NCBI GenBank assembly: GCA_964017145.1
Contig: OZ024845.1
Location: forward strand, 2,604,001 to 2,668,000
Origin: Agrocybe praecox
Lineage: Eukaryota; Basidiomycota; Agaricomycetes; Agaricales; Agrocybaceae
Direction: 5' to 3'
DNA length: 64,000 nt
The notes under the pieces were generated by a model. The model ran no database searches, was not told the DNA's origin, and saw nothing but the letters and a program-made list of their open reading frames with translations. A program made the translations under genes and the position numbers. Positions 48,663-59,896 of this stretch are shown here, in pieces; position 1 is the first letter of the stretch, and the number at the start of each line of letters is the position of its first letter.

Positions 48663-51328
48663 TTAATCAGAGTCACTTGATGATAATTTTTCTGCATCAG
48701 CAAGAGCCTTAGCTTGTAGAATTTCCTCTGTGAGATTGTCGAGAGCTATAGAAAGTGGAAATAATTAGTCATATAAATAAATAGTGGGTATAAATAGAAC
48801 ATACAGAGACGATGGTCCAGTATGATTTTCCATAAAGTATCTTTCAATACTTCAAAGCCAATTGATTCAAGTGGATTAGCAGCCCCTTGTTTGGGCTCCA
48901 AATGAGTACCAGCAATGATTTGATGATTATTCTCAGCTGGTAAGGACTCAGGAAGGGGAGTTGACTGCTCTGCTGGCATAGGCCTTTCTTTGGCTATAAA
49001 ATATGAATTGAATGATAAATCTAGATGATGTTTAAACATAAAATAAATCTACATACAATGTGGCCTAAGTAACTTCACTAGTTTCTCCGTGAATTTCTGG
49101 GGCCTTCTTTTCTTTTTGACCAATACTTGTGTTTCATTTGGAAATGGCATAGTCAAGTTGTTATCAATCTGAGCTGGGGCTACATCTTCAGATTTCTTTG
49201 CTTCTAAAAAGAAATATGGTTAAATACAAAATAGAACTTTAGAATAGGAAAATGGCTGACCACTTTGTGATAATGCAACTGAGACAGCATTTAATATTTG
49301 TGAATGAACACTGTGTTCATAAAGTCCTAGGGTATGTAAGAAGTAAGTAGACAAGGAAATTTTATTGTATGTATGGAATAAATAAAAAATGTGTTCTGAG
49401 CATAATATAGAGCCTAAAACAAGCATGTCAGGTTGCATGTGAAAATTTAAGAAAATAAAATCAAACATATGACCGAAGACAGTAATTGCTCTGTATCCAA
49501 GTTAAATAAATCATGGAACTAATAATAAAATGAAAAATTAAATAAAACAAGTTTTGATATACAAAAAGCAGAAAATTACTTTGAGTTGGGTGGCAAGTTG
49601 AATAGTGGCTGCCAATTTTTGCTAAAAATATATAAAGGAAAAGTTTCAATAATAATAAATAAAAAGGAATAAATTGAACATACACTCTATTATAAAAAAA
49701 TTGCAGCCCAGAGAAATTAAGTACCACAAAAACACAGAAGGAAATAAATGCTACTCACTGTCTATCACAGAGACATGAACAGGAGAAATAAGGTTCTGCA
49801 GAGGCAGAATGAAGAATGAAGGCTACTCACCCTCTATCACAGAGACATAAACAGGAGAAATAAGGTTCTGCAGAGCCAGAATGAAGAATGAAGGCTACTC
49901 ACCAACTATCACAGAGACATAAACAGGAGAAATAAGGTGCTGTAGAGCCAGCAAAAGCATGAAGGCTACTCACATTCTATCACAGAGACATACAAAAGAA
50001 AAATTGTTGGCAAACCACAAAATTTTAAAATATTTAAAATATTTCACCTTCCAATATTCCTTCAAATATATCATTAACGCACAGATTTGCAGCCAAAATG
50101 TTTTCAAAGAGCTTACCTCTGTATATGGAAAATATTGTAGTATTTCCTCAAAATTTATATCTTTATCATTTGGCAGCCCATGCCTTATATATCTAATAAA
50201 TACCATTTCAGTTCTATGGTTAATGTGCTTTTCATATTTTCAAATTTAAACATTCATACCTATTAAATGAATTCTTCATGCACTTCTCCAAGTTGGCCTG
50301 CTGTGTTAAGACCAATAAGAGACGTAAATTCTCATTAACCAGGGAATTCAAGGTGGTTTGTATGAGCCCATCACACTTGATGTTCTCTGGCTTAATTTCT
50401 ATGAATTCCAACATTTAGCCATATATATCAAAGATATTGTTTGCATAAGCAGACATTACCTCCCAGGTAGACTGCTGCTGATGGAGGATACTTTAATTTC
50501 TGCAACTCTGCCCATGCACCCATCTCTACCTGCTCAATTGCAGAAGTTTGAAGCTAATCATCAGGCTTGTCCTTGTTCTTTTGCCACTCTTGTCTATCTT
50601 TGACATGCATCTTGGTAAAAATTACAACAACAGGAACTATGTACAGTCAAAAAGAATGATATATAATATATTTCAATATGCTGGGCTCACCCTTTCCTGT
50701 TCCACATTCGGAGAAAAACTGTTTCTCTGCATGTGTTATGGGCCTTGGATTATCGACCGGAATGCAATACCTGGTTTCAATAATAATGAGATCATTGATC
50801 TTGAAACACTGTGAGTACAGTACCAGATGGCATGTAATTGGTCATCCAAATACACTTCTTGCGAACGCCTATTGATAAAATCCTGTACTATTTTAAGCTC
50901 ATCCGCTCGACCGCCCTCGAATCCCCGAGAATCATGAAACACAAATTTGCGATTGGTCTTGAAGACCATCTCGTCATCGATCTCGTGTATTCCTCGCTGA
51001 GATGCTGATTCAGCCCAAATCTACGCAGGGTACACACATTATTAGACTGACCTCAATCGTTGGCACAAGGACGTGATCGTCCGGTGTCGTCTAGAACCAA
51101 GCAGTGAGAACTGTGAGATGCACAAACATGATCTACGCCTACCTGCTTCCCCTTCTTATTTATTATCTCTGGCTTCTCATTGGTGTCGCAGACTCTCTGC
51201 AGGACAGTCGTTTTGCCCGAGTTGCGTCGGCCTATAATGAGAATACGGAAGCGGACGTAGCGAAATGTGCGGCGAATTTCTTGGTAGCGTTCAGGAGAGA
51301 CGATAGTGCTCATCGCTGCTGCAGACAT
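48663..51328 (-). CDS. P-loop G-domain (GTPase-like) protein with an in-frame stop; possible pseudogene
   Basis: Reads MSAAAMSTIVSPERYQEIRR at 51328 on the minus strand. The first exon ends after the P-loop ILIIGRRNSGKTTVLQRVCD and KKGKQ. Further exons give TTPDDHVLVPTIE (switch I region), FVFHDSRGFEGGRADELK (DxxG motif), LHAIWYCIPVDNPRPITHAE and FSECGTGKVPVVVIFTKMHV (a TKxH variant of the usual NKxD/TKxD base-recognition motif). This is the G-domain family expanded in Agaricomycetes. Downstream exons encode IKPENIKCDGLIQTTLNSLV and a C-terminal part ending LADAEKLSSSDSD before TAA at 48663-48665. A TAG at 50554-50556 interrupts the exon after KNKDKPDD, with both sides in the same frame and no splice option I can see. 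The exon structure between 49250 and 50060 is unresolved because of the 72-bp repeats. Intact splicing elsewhere argues for recent inactivation or an allele-specific stop. Confidence 0.7.
49751..50000 (-). repeat. 72-bp tandem repeat carrying splice-like sites
   Basis: Four head-to-tail copies begin at 49751, 49823, 49895 and 49966 (periods 72, 72 and 71). On the minus strand each unit has TCTGCAG, then about 37 bases ending in CTCTGTGATAG plus three or four variable bases, then GTGAGTAGCC. The copies differ most at the variable bases next to GTGAGT. The fourth is partial. The array lies inside the G-domain gene. Confidence 0.85.
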
Positions 51329-51723
51329 TGTAAGAGATACTTTGGATCGAGCAACGAATGCGAAAGAGACAAGGATTGATTGCGGCGATGAACGTGGGTA
51401 ACACCTCAGTCCCAGTCAAAAGCCACACGGATGTGGTAGGTTATGACGTGTCAAATTCGGATAGACGTGCATCGTCGCGTGTAAACCAATGTCACCACAT
51501 TTTCTGTACTTTTAACAATTTGAAAATGGCTGTGAGCGGATTTCTCACATTCTTGTCGAAGATCATAATGGTCGTCGTCTGTTCTCATCGGATTTTCTTA
51601 TTTTCTTGTTTTGCACCATTATCCTGTGAGATCCGATGTAGACCAATACAAATATGTTTATTTCGTACTAGAGAGGACCTAATAGGTTCTCGTCTATATG
51701 ATAGATAATTGTACTGGTACTGG
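51329..51723. other. Intergenic between G-domain gene and transposon companion
   Basis: About 395 bases; upstream region of the G-domain gene. No gene seen. Confidence 0.45.
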
Positions 51724-54203
51724 TCAGATACTTTTTTTGCTAGCAGTACTACCTTTCGGAGGCTTCGCCTTCTTCTCCGCAAGCTTCTTAACTCGAAGAT
51801 TCTCCCATACCTATGCCAGAATGGTAATAAGTACTATGGTACGACGATATTGTCATAGCAAATCTCACTTACCATTTTCTGGTCCTCTGAAAGCTGGTCA
51901 TATGCAGCTAGTACTTCACTCCGTGTGGGTTTAGTAGTGCATGATGGGGCATATTCTGCTCCGAACAGATTCCTAGTTAGACAAAGGTATATCAATATCG
52001 AGGCGCATGTGGTGTCACCAGGTAACTAATGACCGTAAACACGACTTACCATGCTACACAGTTGCCTTCAGCAAAACGGAATATAACGTCTCCTGTCTTC
52101 ATAGGCTTTACAGGCTTGATTTTGACCAGCCGTGAAGGTATGGGAGGAATTCCACCAGACTGTCCAGTCAGTGGTGTTACTGGTGTCTCATTCACGGATG
52201 GCGGTGGGTGTGAACTCCTGCTGTGTGATGCTGGCTGCGGCAATTCTTGAGTACAAGTATCGGCTTGCACAGAAACCTGATTTTCGGTAGAAGTAGTGTT
52301 GGACAATGGGCTAGCAAGTGGATCAGGTATAGAAATCGTGACTGGTACCATCTCAGTGAAAGGTGCTGTCGTCACGGTGGTCATGATATCTGGTTGTGGC
52401 TGCGTAGTTGTGGCTGCGGGGCTAGTACCTGATATTGAAGAAGAGTTGGTGTCGGTAGGTTCCAATACTCCTGAGCTTATAGAATTGCTCGGCGCAGGAG
52501 CTCCTGCATCTAAGTAATTAGTAACAAAGAGAAGAGATATACCATAATTGATGACTTACCATCGTGCTGTGTGGTTTCCGAGTCTTTCCTACTTTTGTCT
52601 GCTTCCTCTGGTGTCATAACGTTGTTCTGTATAACATGTTGAGTATTCAGAACATGCGTGACACCTCCTACAACTTCTTGATGATTTAGCGCAGGCTCAG
52701 AGGCTGTGGAGCTAGCAGGGGTAATAGTGGCCAGAGGCGATGGAACTTTTGGTGTCGAAATTCTAAAATTTCAATGAGCTGTCAGAAAACAGAAGAAATC
52801 ATAATAATTTTGAGCCGTACAGAGGATTTCTCAGCTATTAGAATAATTTGGTCAATTTTGCCTACTTTCATAACAGTATATATACACGTACCAAGACTTT
52901 TAGATCCTGTTTTTGCACCTTTGAAGCTGTTGGTTGACGCTGATCATTGGATATAGGACTTGGGGTACTCGGGTTTGGCGGGTCATCGACATCCAACGGC
53001 GACAAATCCAAGCTATTGGATGATGCTAGAAATTTGAAAAAATTAGTATGAGCCAGGGATGATGTGAACGAGTCAGGGAACAAAGATGTACTATCACCGA
53101 AAAATGCATCACTGCCTTGATCTGATGTATTTGGTGTTGTATCAGATGAGTCGCTTTCGCCAATGCTCTCACCACATCTCTTCTTTGTATCTTCTTCCTT
53201 GTACAATGGCGATCCCTCTCGTTTTCCTTGCTCCATCTTGATCCGAGTTGGCAAATTGCTTTCTCTCATTTTGCGTCGCAGCCAATTGGAATATTGACTA
53301 ATAGCTACCTTTTCTGCTTTCCAATCACCTTGGCAGTAACGCAGTTCAGAATGTTCCGCATACATGACCTTACGGTAATACTGAATGCTTTGCGCATCAG
53401 CCTTGGTCCACGAAAGTGGTGCTTTATTCCGGCTCCATAACTCTTCAAACACCTGGCGTGCAGTGGCACAGATACTACGACACTTCGACTCGGACACAGG
53501 AACTCCACGTATATCTTGAATGTACGCCATTGTTTCGCGAATGTCATCGAGGTTCTTGCTTTTTCGAGATTCTGATTGCGATTTTTGATGAATAGATGCT
53601 ACACTGCCCCCACTTTGCTGGCCGCGGTAATCGTTCCAGTGGTTTTGCGTCCAAATAGTGACCAAAGGAAAGTTTTTATGGCTGAGGGAAGGCTCGGGTT
53701 GTAACTGATTTGCACTGCCAGTATTATCAAGCTGCCGTTCATTCACCTTGCTCAGCAATTGGTCGTAAAGAGATCTAATGAGTTTATCGTAAGTCGAAGA
53801 AGGCCACATGAGTTCTGTGTAATACTCACTTATGAATTTTGATCTCTGCACGTAGTTCAGCATTCTGACTCCAAAGACGCATATATGCTAGGTTCCCTGA
53901 CTGAACAAGGGCCTCATCATTAGCCATTCGGAGCTGCTCAAGTGTGGCCATAGGTGTTTGTAATTGTGGTTGGTGGATGCTCAGGTTGGGAAACAAGGAG
54001 TTGTGTTGGGTATGTGTGCGTGGATAATAGGTAAGCTCTGGGCCTTGATTGTGATCCATAGATTGGCTGAGTGACGGATGCACAGGAAATTCCGCGTTTT
54101 GGTGTTTGGTACCAGCAGAAATCATAGGAGATGGTGACGATGGGTCGTTGAGTCCTTCCGAGCTCTCCCAGCTCATTATCGGGCGGTAATGAGATTGGTC
54201 CAT
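51724..54203 (-). CDS. Uncharacterised protein, probable transposon companion
   Basis: Starts MDQSHYRPIMSWESSEGLND at 54203. The first exon ends ELRAEIKIH and splices past a 55-nt intron (overlapping 53776-53830) into SLYDQLLSKVNERQLDNTG. The middle has TKADAQSIQYYRKVMYAEHS and KVAISQYSNWLRRKMRES, a compact basic/aromatic segment. The C-terminal half is Ser/Thr/Pro-rich (STPKVPSPLATITPASS and similar), ending through FRFAEGNCVAWNLFGAEYAP and DQLSEDQKMVWENLRVKKL to a TGA at 51724-51726. The junction near 52750-52905 is not resolved in phase, so one exon border or a frameshift remains uncertain. I do not recognise a domain. Its orientation and closeness (230 bases) to the transposase suggest it belongs to the same element. 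Confidence 0.55.
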
Positions 54204-54429
54204 TAGACTCTGGAGTACAACAAAGATGGAAGAGTACGAGTAGGTAAGAGACTAGGATGACCAAAAGAATAAAATTTTGTTATTCCCGGTCGGAATTTAC
54301 TGTGTGATCGACATGACGGAAGAAACCTATCAGGCCAGATGACACCCGATTTCAAAGATACTATGTCTTACACTGTTATTTCTATATCTACTCACATTGT
54401 AGTGTTGTCTACAACAGGTGCGTATAGTA

Positions 54430-57400
54430 TTAGTCGATTTCTTCACTGTCATCATCCCTATCTCCTTCCTCTGGCTCATCTTCTGCAAATATTTTAGCAA
54501 GTCGGCCCATGTCTGTGCCCATTTTCTCCCAAATAAAGTACCTCTGATCATTTTCTCCAGGAAGCCTATAGTTATGTGGAATAGCGGCAACCACAGCAAC
54601 GATAGATTTGGCATTAATAACCTTGAGATCACCAATAGTGACTGATGATATAGTTTTGAAAGAGTCGTGATAAAGTATTGGTTCTGGGGGAGAGAAACAA
54701 GAGACCAGGGCATACACAGACTGTACTTCGTTGATTTTTCCAAAAAAATAGAAGTGAACTTGGGCGTATTCCACTTTATTTTCAGAAATCTGAACTTTGA
54801 CACAGCTGGCGCATCGTGGGGAACTCATTCTAGCCTCTTTCCATGTTGAGCGAGCTGTTTGTCCATTCGGTAAACGTAGTCGAGCCCATCTTGTAACTTT
54901 GATACTTCGAACACTGTCGGCAGGGATGTTGCGCAAATTCTCGCGCTCGAGAAAAAATGATAAGACTGCTTGAGCATGATTCTCATTAGTCAGGACGTGG
55001 CCTGTTCTTTCTTTTGCACGCAAAAGAGCAAAACCATCCCCCAGATTTATGGAGTACTGAGGCAGAGGATTTTCGACTTCTTTAAATTCAATAAAGGAGG
55101 CCTTGAGTGCATTGACTTGGCAGCGGCGTAAACCTCGTTCTGAAAGATTATGGTATGGATTGGCGTGCTGATGTATTTCTCCTCCAAGATCACCAATTAC
55201 TCGCTCCATGGTCCAGGTAGCATGAAGTGGTACTGGGCCAAACCTAACTGTTTCCATTGGTGTATGAAGCAACGCGTGAAGTGATGGCCTCATAATGTGA
55301 ATACGATCTGTCCGGCGTTGACAGTATTCTGTTTCGAATTCTTGATGGAACTCGCACATCAAAGAATGAGCACGTTGAAGATCCTCCTTGGGTATTCGAC
55401 GTTGATGAAGGATACGCATTGATGCTACAAGTTTACAAAAGTTTTGCCAGAACACCCTTGGAAGGATACCAAATAGCAGAGCAGGAGCAAGACCGTAGAA
55501 GTAATTCTGCCACTCCTTTGCTCGATATCCGCTATTAATTTTGTCTGCGAGATTGCGTGGAGGCCGGTCGTATGAATTTGGAATGTACGGCTTACAATTA
55601 GCAACCGCAGCACCATGTGCTCGCCATGTTTCTTCATCTTTGAGAGATACCCAGGGCCAGTCTTTAATATTGTCTGTGGAGGCGCATTGAAAGGTTCCTC
55701 GCCATAGAGGAAGAAGAAGTTCCCCCATATTCAGTGTGGGGACATGCATAGAGTCTCCTGGAAATCCAGATGGAAGAGGAAGACGCGCTCCGATAGGTAA
55801 GCCACTGAAGATGCTAATAGTACTGATTCCGGTGTCTCTTCGTCTTGCTTTGAAGTCAGTAGCATGTCGACTCTGAAGGAGATATTCGAGGTTGTCTTGA
55901 TATATCTTGACGCTTTCCATTCCGATTCCAATTGAATAAGGGTCAATATCATCATGATTGCAGCCCTGTACATTGTACTCGTGAGGTTTGAGAAGTGCGG
56001 GATAATATTGTGGAGCTCCAGGTTTATGCCGTCCTCGTATACCACAATAAAGTCGGCAAGGGTAGGCTCCTTGGTGACCAACAAGGCCGGTAAAGTGAAC
56101 ACTTCCAGGGCCGTCTGCACATCCACAGTATACAAATGGTTTTGAAACAAATATCTTATTTCGAGCGGCATCCCACACCTTGAGTCCTTCTTTTTGCAGT
56201 GCCGCCAGATGATGAAAGCCAGGAAAGAGGAACGAGTCTGTGTTTTCGGGATTTTTGGGTCCTGGAATGAAACCACCTGGTAATACGTGTCGCTTTTTGT
56301 ACCTCAACTCAGGTGGAAGATCAACAATAACCCATATATATATCCAGCACGATGATTGCTTGTCTCTGTACAACTGTGCGCCATCCATCGCAAACATGAG
56401 AACCATGTCATCGGTTTTGATATCGCCTCTCTCCACAGCTTGGATGTACTCGTGTCCATGATACATGTCATCGTAAACAGGTATTTCTCCAGTACCATTA
56501 GAAGAAAGATCCTTGAGAATCTCTTCTGTGCATCGAGCACGATGGCGCATGTTTTCCGCACTTTCAGGTGTTCGCCACAGAGCTTGAAGCTGGGGCCCTA
56601 GTGGTATTGTATAAAAATGTTGGCGTGCAGGGTTTTTGGGTTTGTCAGGATCTCGTCTCGAAAGACCACACATCGGACATGTCTCGAGTTCTGAGTACGG
56701 CCCAGTATATGCTATACATGAATTCGGGCACATATCATGAATGATTGCATGAACTCCTGTGAGCTCTGCAAGTTTACGCTTTACTTGAGCATGCGAAAGA
56801 AAGTCGCGAGTTGGGTCATCCTTAACAAGGTTTTCGTGGATGTTCTTGTAGATTTGGTCAGACCCATTCGACGCAGATAAAAACATATTGAGTGAAAGTA
56901 AGGTGTCGCGGTTATTAATGGAAGGGGTTTGTTGCATAGGATTGCGTAGCATCTCGAGTTCTTCTTCGTCAAGGTCACCATTATCCAATGATGCCTGTTC
57001 CAAAGCACGCTTGAACGCTAATGATGTTTGAAGATCTTCTGTCGCTGGAGTAAAGTCTGGTGGAATAACATATTCTGATGTTTGTTGTTCAGGAGTAAAA
57101 AAATCACCTAGAAGGGTCAAAATGTTAAGTAAGGTTTGTGTATTAAGGAAATACGAGACACGCACTTTCATTCCCTCCGTCGTAACCATCTCCGTTCCCT
57201 CCGCCATGATTATCTTCATGCCCTCCTCCATGACCTCCCAGATTATTGACTAGTCCACTATCATCAAGGTCCTGGTTGGTATTCTGTTCAAAATGGTTAT
57301 TTTCGACAATATGTGATGACTGCGGACGACAAATTAATCAGTAATTAAATATGGTAATTACACGGTATTGACTCGGATAATACCTGCACATCAGAGACAG

Positions 57401-57627
57401 AGGTAGGATGTTCTGCAGATCTTGAAGTGCATGCAGTTATAACAGGTGTATTGGTCACCGGCTGTTCCAAGGCTTGTGTTGCAGCGGGAGACTGTGATGA
57501 TGTTTGCACATAATTTGATATAGGTATAGGGTTGTTGGCAATCCAACGGTTATGTGCGTAGTACGAGCTTCGACTAATAACACGGTGGGGTAGGGTGCAA
57601 GTGTAAAATGACAAAATGTAGTTACAT
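54430..57627 (-). CDS. Transposase-like protein, Tnp2/Plavaka type
   Basis: The main exon (57130-54430) runs from DFFTPEQQTSEYVIPPDFTP to EGDRDDDSEEID. Landmarks are IHDMCPNSCIAYTGPYSELE then CPMCG (zinc-binding), MVLMFAMDGAQLYRDKQSSC, WIYIWVIVDLPPELRYKK, HVLPGGFIPGPKNPENTDSF, CADGPGSVHFTGLVGHQGAY then PCRLYCG, PRNLADKINSGYRAKEWQNY, and MERVIGDLGGEIHQ. These match a large family of Agaricomycete DNA-transposon proteins usually annotated as Tnp2-like or Plavaka. Two upstream exons splice in phase (SVSDVQ to SSHIVENNHF, and GGNES to DFFTPE); the first contains HRVISRSSYYAHNRW. No ATG is visible in that first exon, so another 5' exon should exist. The Met near 57231 belongs to a frame that crosses an intron and is not the start. 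The ORF is uninterrupted over 2.7 kb, so the element may be young. Confidence 0.75.
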
Positions 57628-58932
57628 CTGTGTTAGAAAATTAGACACGTAAGTGTGTTTATATTTCGGGATGGGATGTGTGCTCGGAATTGATGGCCTC
57701 CTGAGATGAGACATCATAGATTCCATCCCGGGCAGCCTATTTACTCCATTCCACCCGGCATTTCTCCATCAGACATCCCGAATATCCCATTCCGACTGCA
57801 TAATTGCGCACCCCGAGCATCCCGTCCCGGGTGACACGTCCACGTGCCCTTTCCCGACATTGGTTCAAGGCCGGAATGGATGTGGTACTAGACCTAAGGA
57901 ACCGTCAAGCTGGAAGAACTCGTCAACAGGAGCTGGCTGGGATTCCACGCTCATGATCTTGATGTACAGATGGAATCCGGAGCTCTACATATTGCGGCCT
58001 CGGTACAACGTTGCCGGGTAGTAGGCTCGACGGGTGGGATTGAACACGGTGATGGTAGTGACATACGTAGTGGCTTCGTGTACCATGTTAGCCAAGTTGT
58101 TAATTAATTATTCCAAGGCCAAGTAGAAAAAGAAAAAGTAAGCATTGAATCTTGAAATTTTCAAATACCCCCCCTCGCGACGATGCGAGCTCGAGGTCCG
58201 AAAAATAGTGCGTTGCCCTGCCGGGGACCTTTTTTACATGGCTGCTCGGCGTATAGTTTTGTTTTTCGCCGTCACGCGCGTGTTTTCCATGTCGCGTCGC
58301 GTTAGGGCCAAACCCATTTAGAACGCTGTACTTGACTTACAATGTACATACGTAGTGCAAATCCCTTTATTCTAGCTATTGCCATTTTTATTCAGAGGAG
58401 GCCCTTGTTTTTCTCCATCCCGAAAATTATGCCGAGCAAGTAGCATCCCCATCCCCACCCATACCGGGAAGCCAATAAACAGGTCAGGTGACTTTATCAC
58501 ATATGTATGTTAACCAATGAATACAAGGGGTGGTGTGCTTAATATCAACATTTTGACGTGGCCTCTATCCGAACACGGTCCTGTCCATGACAGAACTCAG
58601 TGCAGCTGCATGTGTAGGTCCTCTTGTGGACTTCGCCGTCAAGTGGGTGTGGCCGTTTTGGCATGTTGTTCGAGTTGCAAATAGGTGGGAAAAGATCAAG
58701 GAGTAACGAAAGTAAGAGTAGGCTGTAAAATGGTCTATCAAAGTCCAGTCTCATGGCAAAAGGTAAAAATGAACAAGCATAGAGATGTTGGAGGATGTAA
58801 AATAGAGGCGGCGCGTAGTTGATTCATTCGGTACACCAATTTACAAGTCACGCGATTTATTCACAGCCACTTTGATTCAACTCATTTTGACTAACAGCGT
58901 TACAGGAAAAAAAGATACAATACAAACAATAG
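57628..58932. other. Putative transposon subterminal region with CATCCCG repeats
   Basis: About 1.3 kb upstream of the transposase. The motif CATCCCG occurs on either strand at 57667-57673, 57724-57730, 57774-57780, 57819-57825 and 58416-58422. The segments near 57665-57690 and 57812-57832 are also loosely inverse-complementary. Clustering fits transposase-binding subterminal repeats, which is inference. Only the small Cys-rich frame listed separately looks possibly coding. Confidence 0.45.
58545..58664 (-). CDS. Small Cys-rich ORF, possible zinc-binding first exon
   Basis: MPKRPHPLDGEVHKRTYTCS continues CTEFCHGQDRV and stops 39 residues in. The CSCTEFCHG pattern resembles the cysteine-rich start of transposon proteins that continue with VSRSTYYxH, and such a block (HRVISRSSYYAHNRW) begins the transposase exon about 1 kb downstream on the same strand. 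I could not find a donor that joins the two in frame, so it may be an orphan exon or a chance ORF. Confidence 0.3.
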   Translation of the reverse strand: MPKRPHPLDGEVHKRTYTCSCTEFCHGQDRVRIEATSKC

Positions 58933-59896
58933 CTAACGTCGTTGGGAGGTAGAAGTACCAATAAGTTTCTCTGTTACAGTCGAAATTAACTCCTTAGCTT
59001 CTTGTAGCTCGTCTTGAACGATTTTCAGCTCGCCATACGCAGCTTGTTCCTTTTCACGTAGTACATGTTGTTCTCTGACCATAATTTTGATTTCGGCTCG
59101 GGCGCTTGCGAGCGCATTGTCTAGATGGAGTGTGAGGGCCACCTGTTCTTTTGTGCGCTGTGCCCGGTCTTGAAGGCGGCAAATTTCGGCTTGAAGGCCT
59201 TCCAGTTGACTTGAAGAATCTTGTAGGTCAGAGGATAATTTGCGGATCTGTTCTTCCTGTTTACGATACAGAAGTGACGCTCCTTGAATGCATTTGCGAA
59301 AAAGCTCTATAATCAAAGAAGTTGTCATTAGTATTGCATAAAATCTGTTCAAATGATAGGCAATATAATATACCTTCGTCGGTCATTTTTTTATCCTTTG
59401 ATTTAGTTTGGTCTTCGTGGCTATCAGAAGCAAGAGTTGGGCTGGACGGTATGTCTGTGTTATAGATATATAAATAATTAACACAGAAATTCTGCATATA
59501 TTAGAGACATACCTGGTTTTTGACTTTCGGCGACATGTTTGATAGTCTCTTCAACGTCCGCAGTTTCATCAGCAGTAGAGAAGTCGGCGGTAGGCCCTTG
59601 GCAACCAAGGTCAAACCAGGCCTGGGATTCTATCTGTGAATCAAGCATACCACCGTCAAGAAAATGGCTGGAGACGGGTAGAAAATGAGTGATGTAGAGA
59701 AACGAAGGTAATATGCAAGCAATACCGACACATACCTTTCAGTTTTTAGCTCACTGACAATAGCACTCTTGCGCTTTGTTTTAACTGGGCTAGAACCTTC
59801 CAAACTAGACTCCTTCTTTCCCTTGTTCCGTGACTTAGCAGATGTCGTATATGGGTGGCCCCGTGGAGAAAGGGGAGCTGATGCTTTTTTTGCCAT
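58933..59896 (-). CDS. Small coiled-coil protein
   Basis: Four exons start at ATG 59896: MAKKASAPLSPRGHPYTTSA with a Lys-rich stretch, then FLDGGMLDSQIESQAWFDLG, then DIPSSPTLASDSHEDQTKSK, then a long last exon. The last exon has heptad-like leucines and charged residues (YRKQEEQIRKLSSDLQDSSS, LEGLQAEICRLQDRAQRTKE, QVALTLHLDNALASARAEIK), a coiled coil of roughly 110 residues, ending STSQRR. It probably dimerises. No enzyme motif. It lies on the transposase strand, beyond the CATCCCG cluster, so it may be a host gene next to the element or part of a second element. Confidence 0.65.

Noticed and set aside
57129..57231. Met at 57231 as the transposase start
   Set aside because: The segment from there to 57130 includes an intron with good GT and AG sites; a frame-consistent upstream exon is available.
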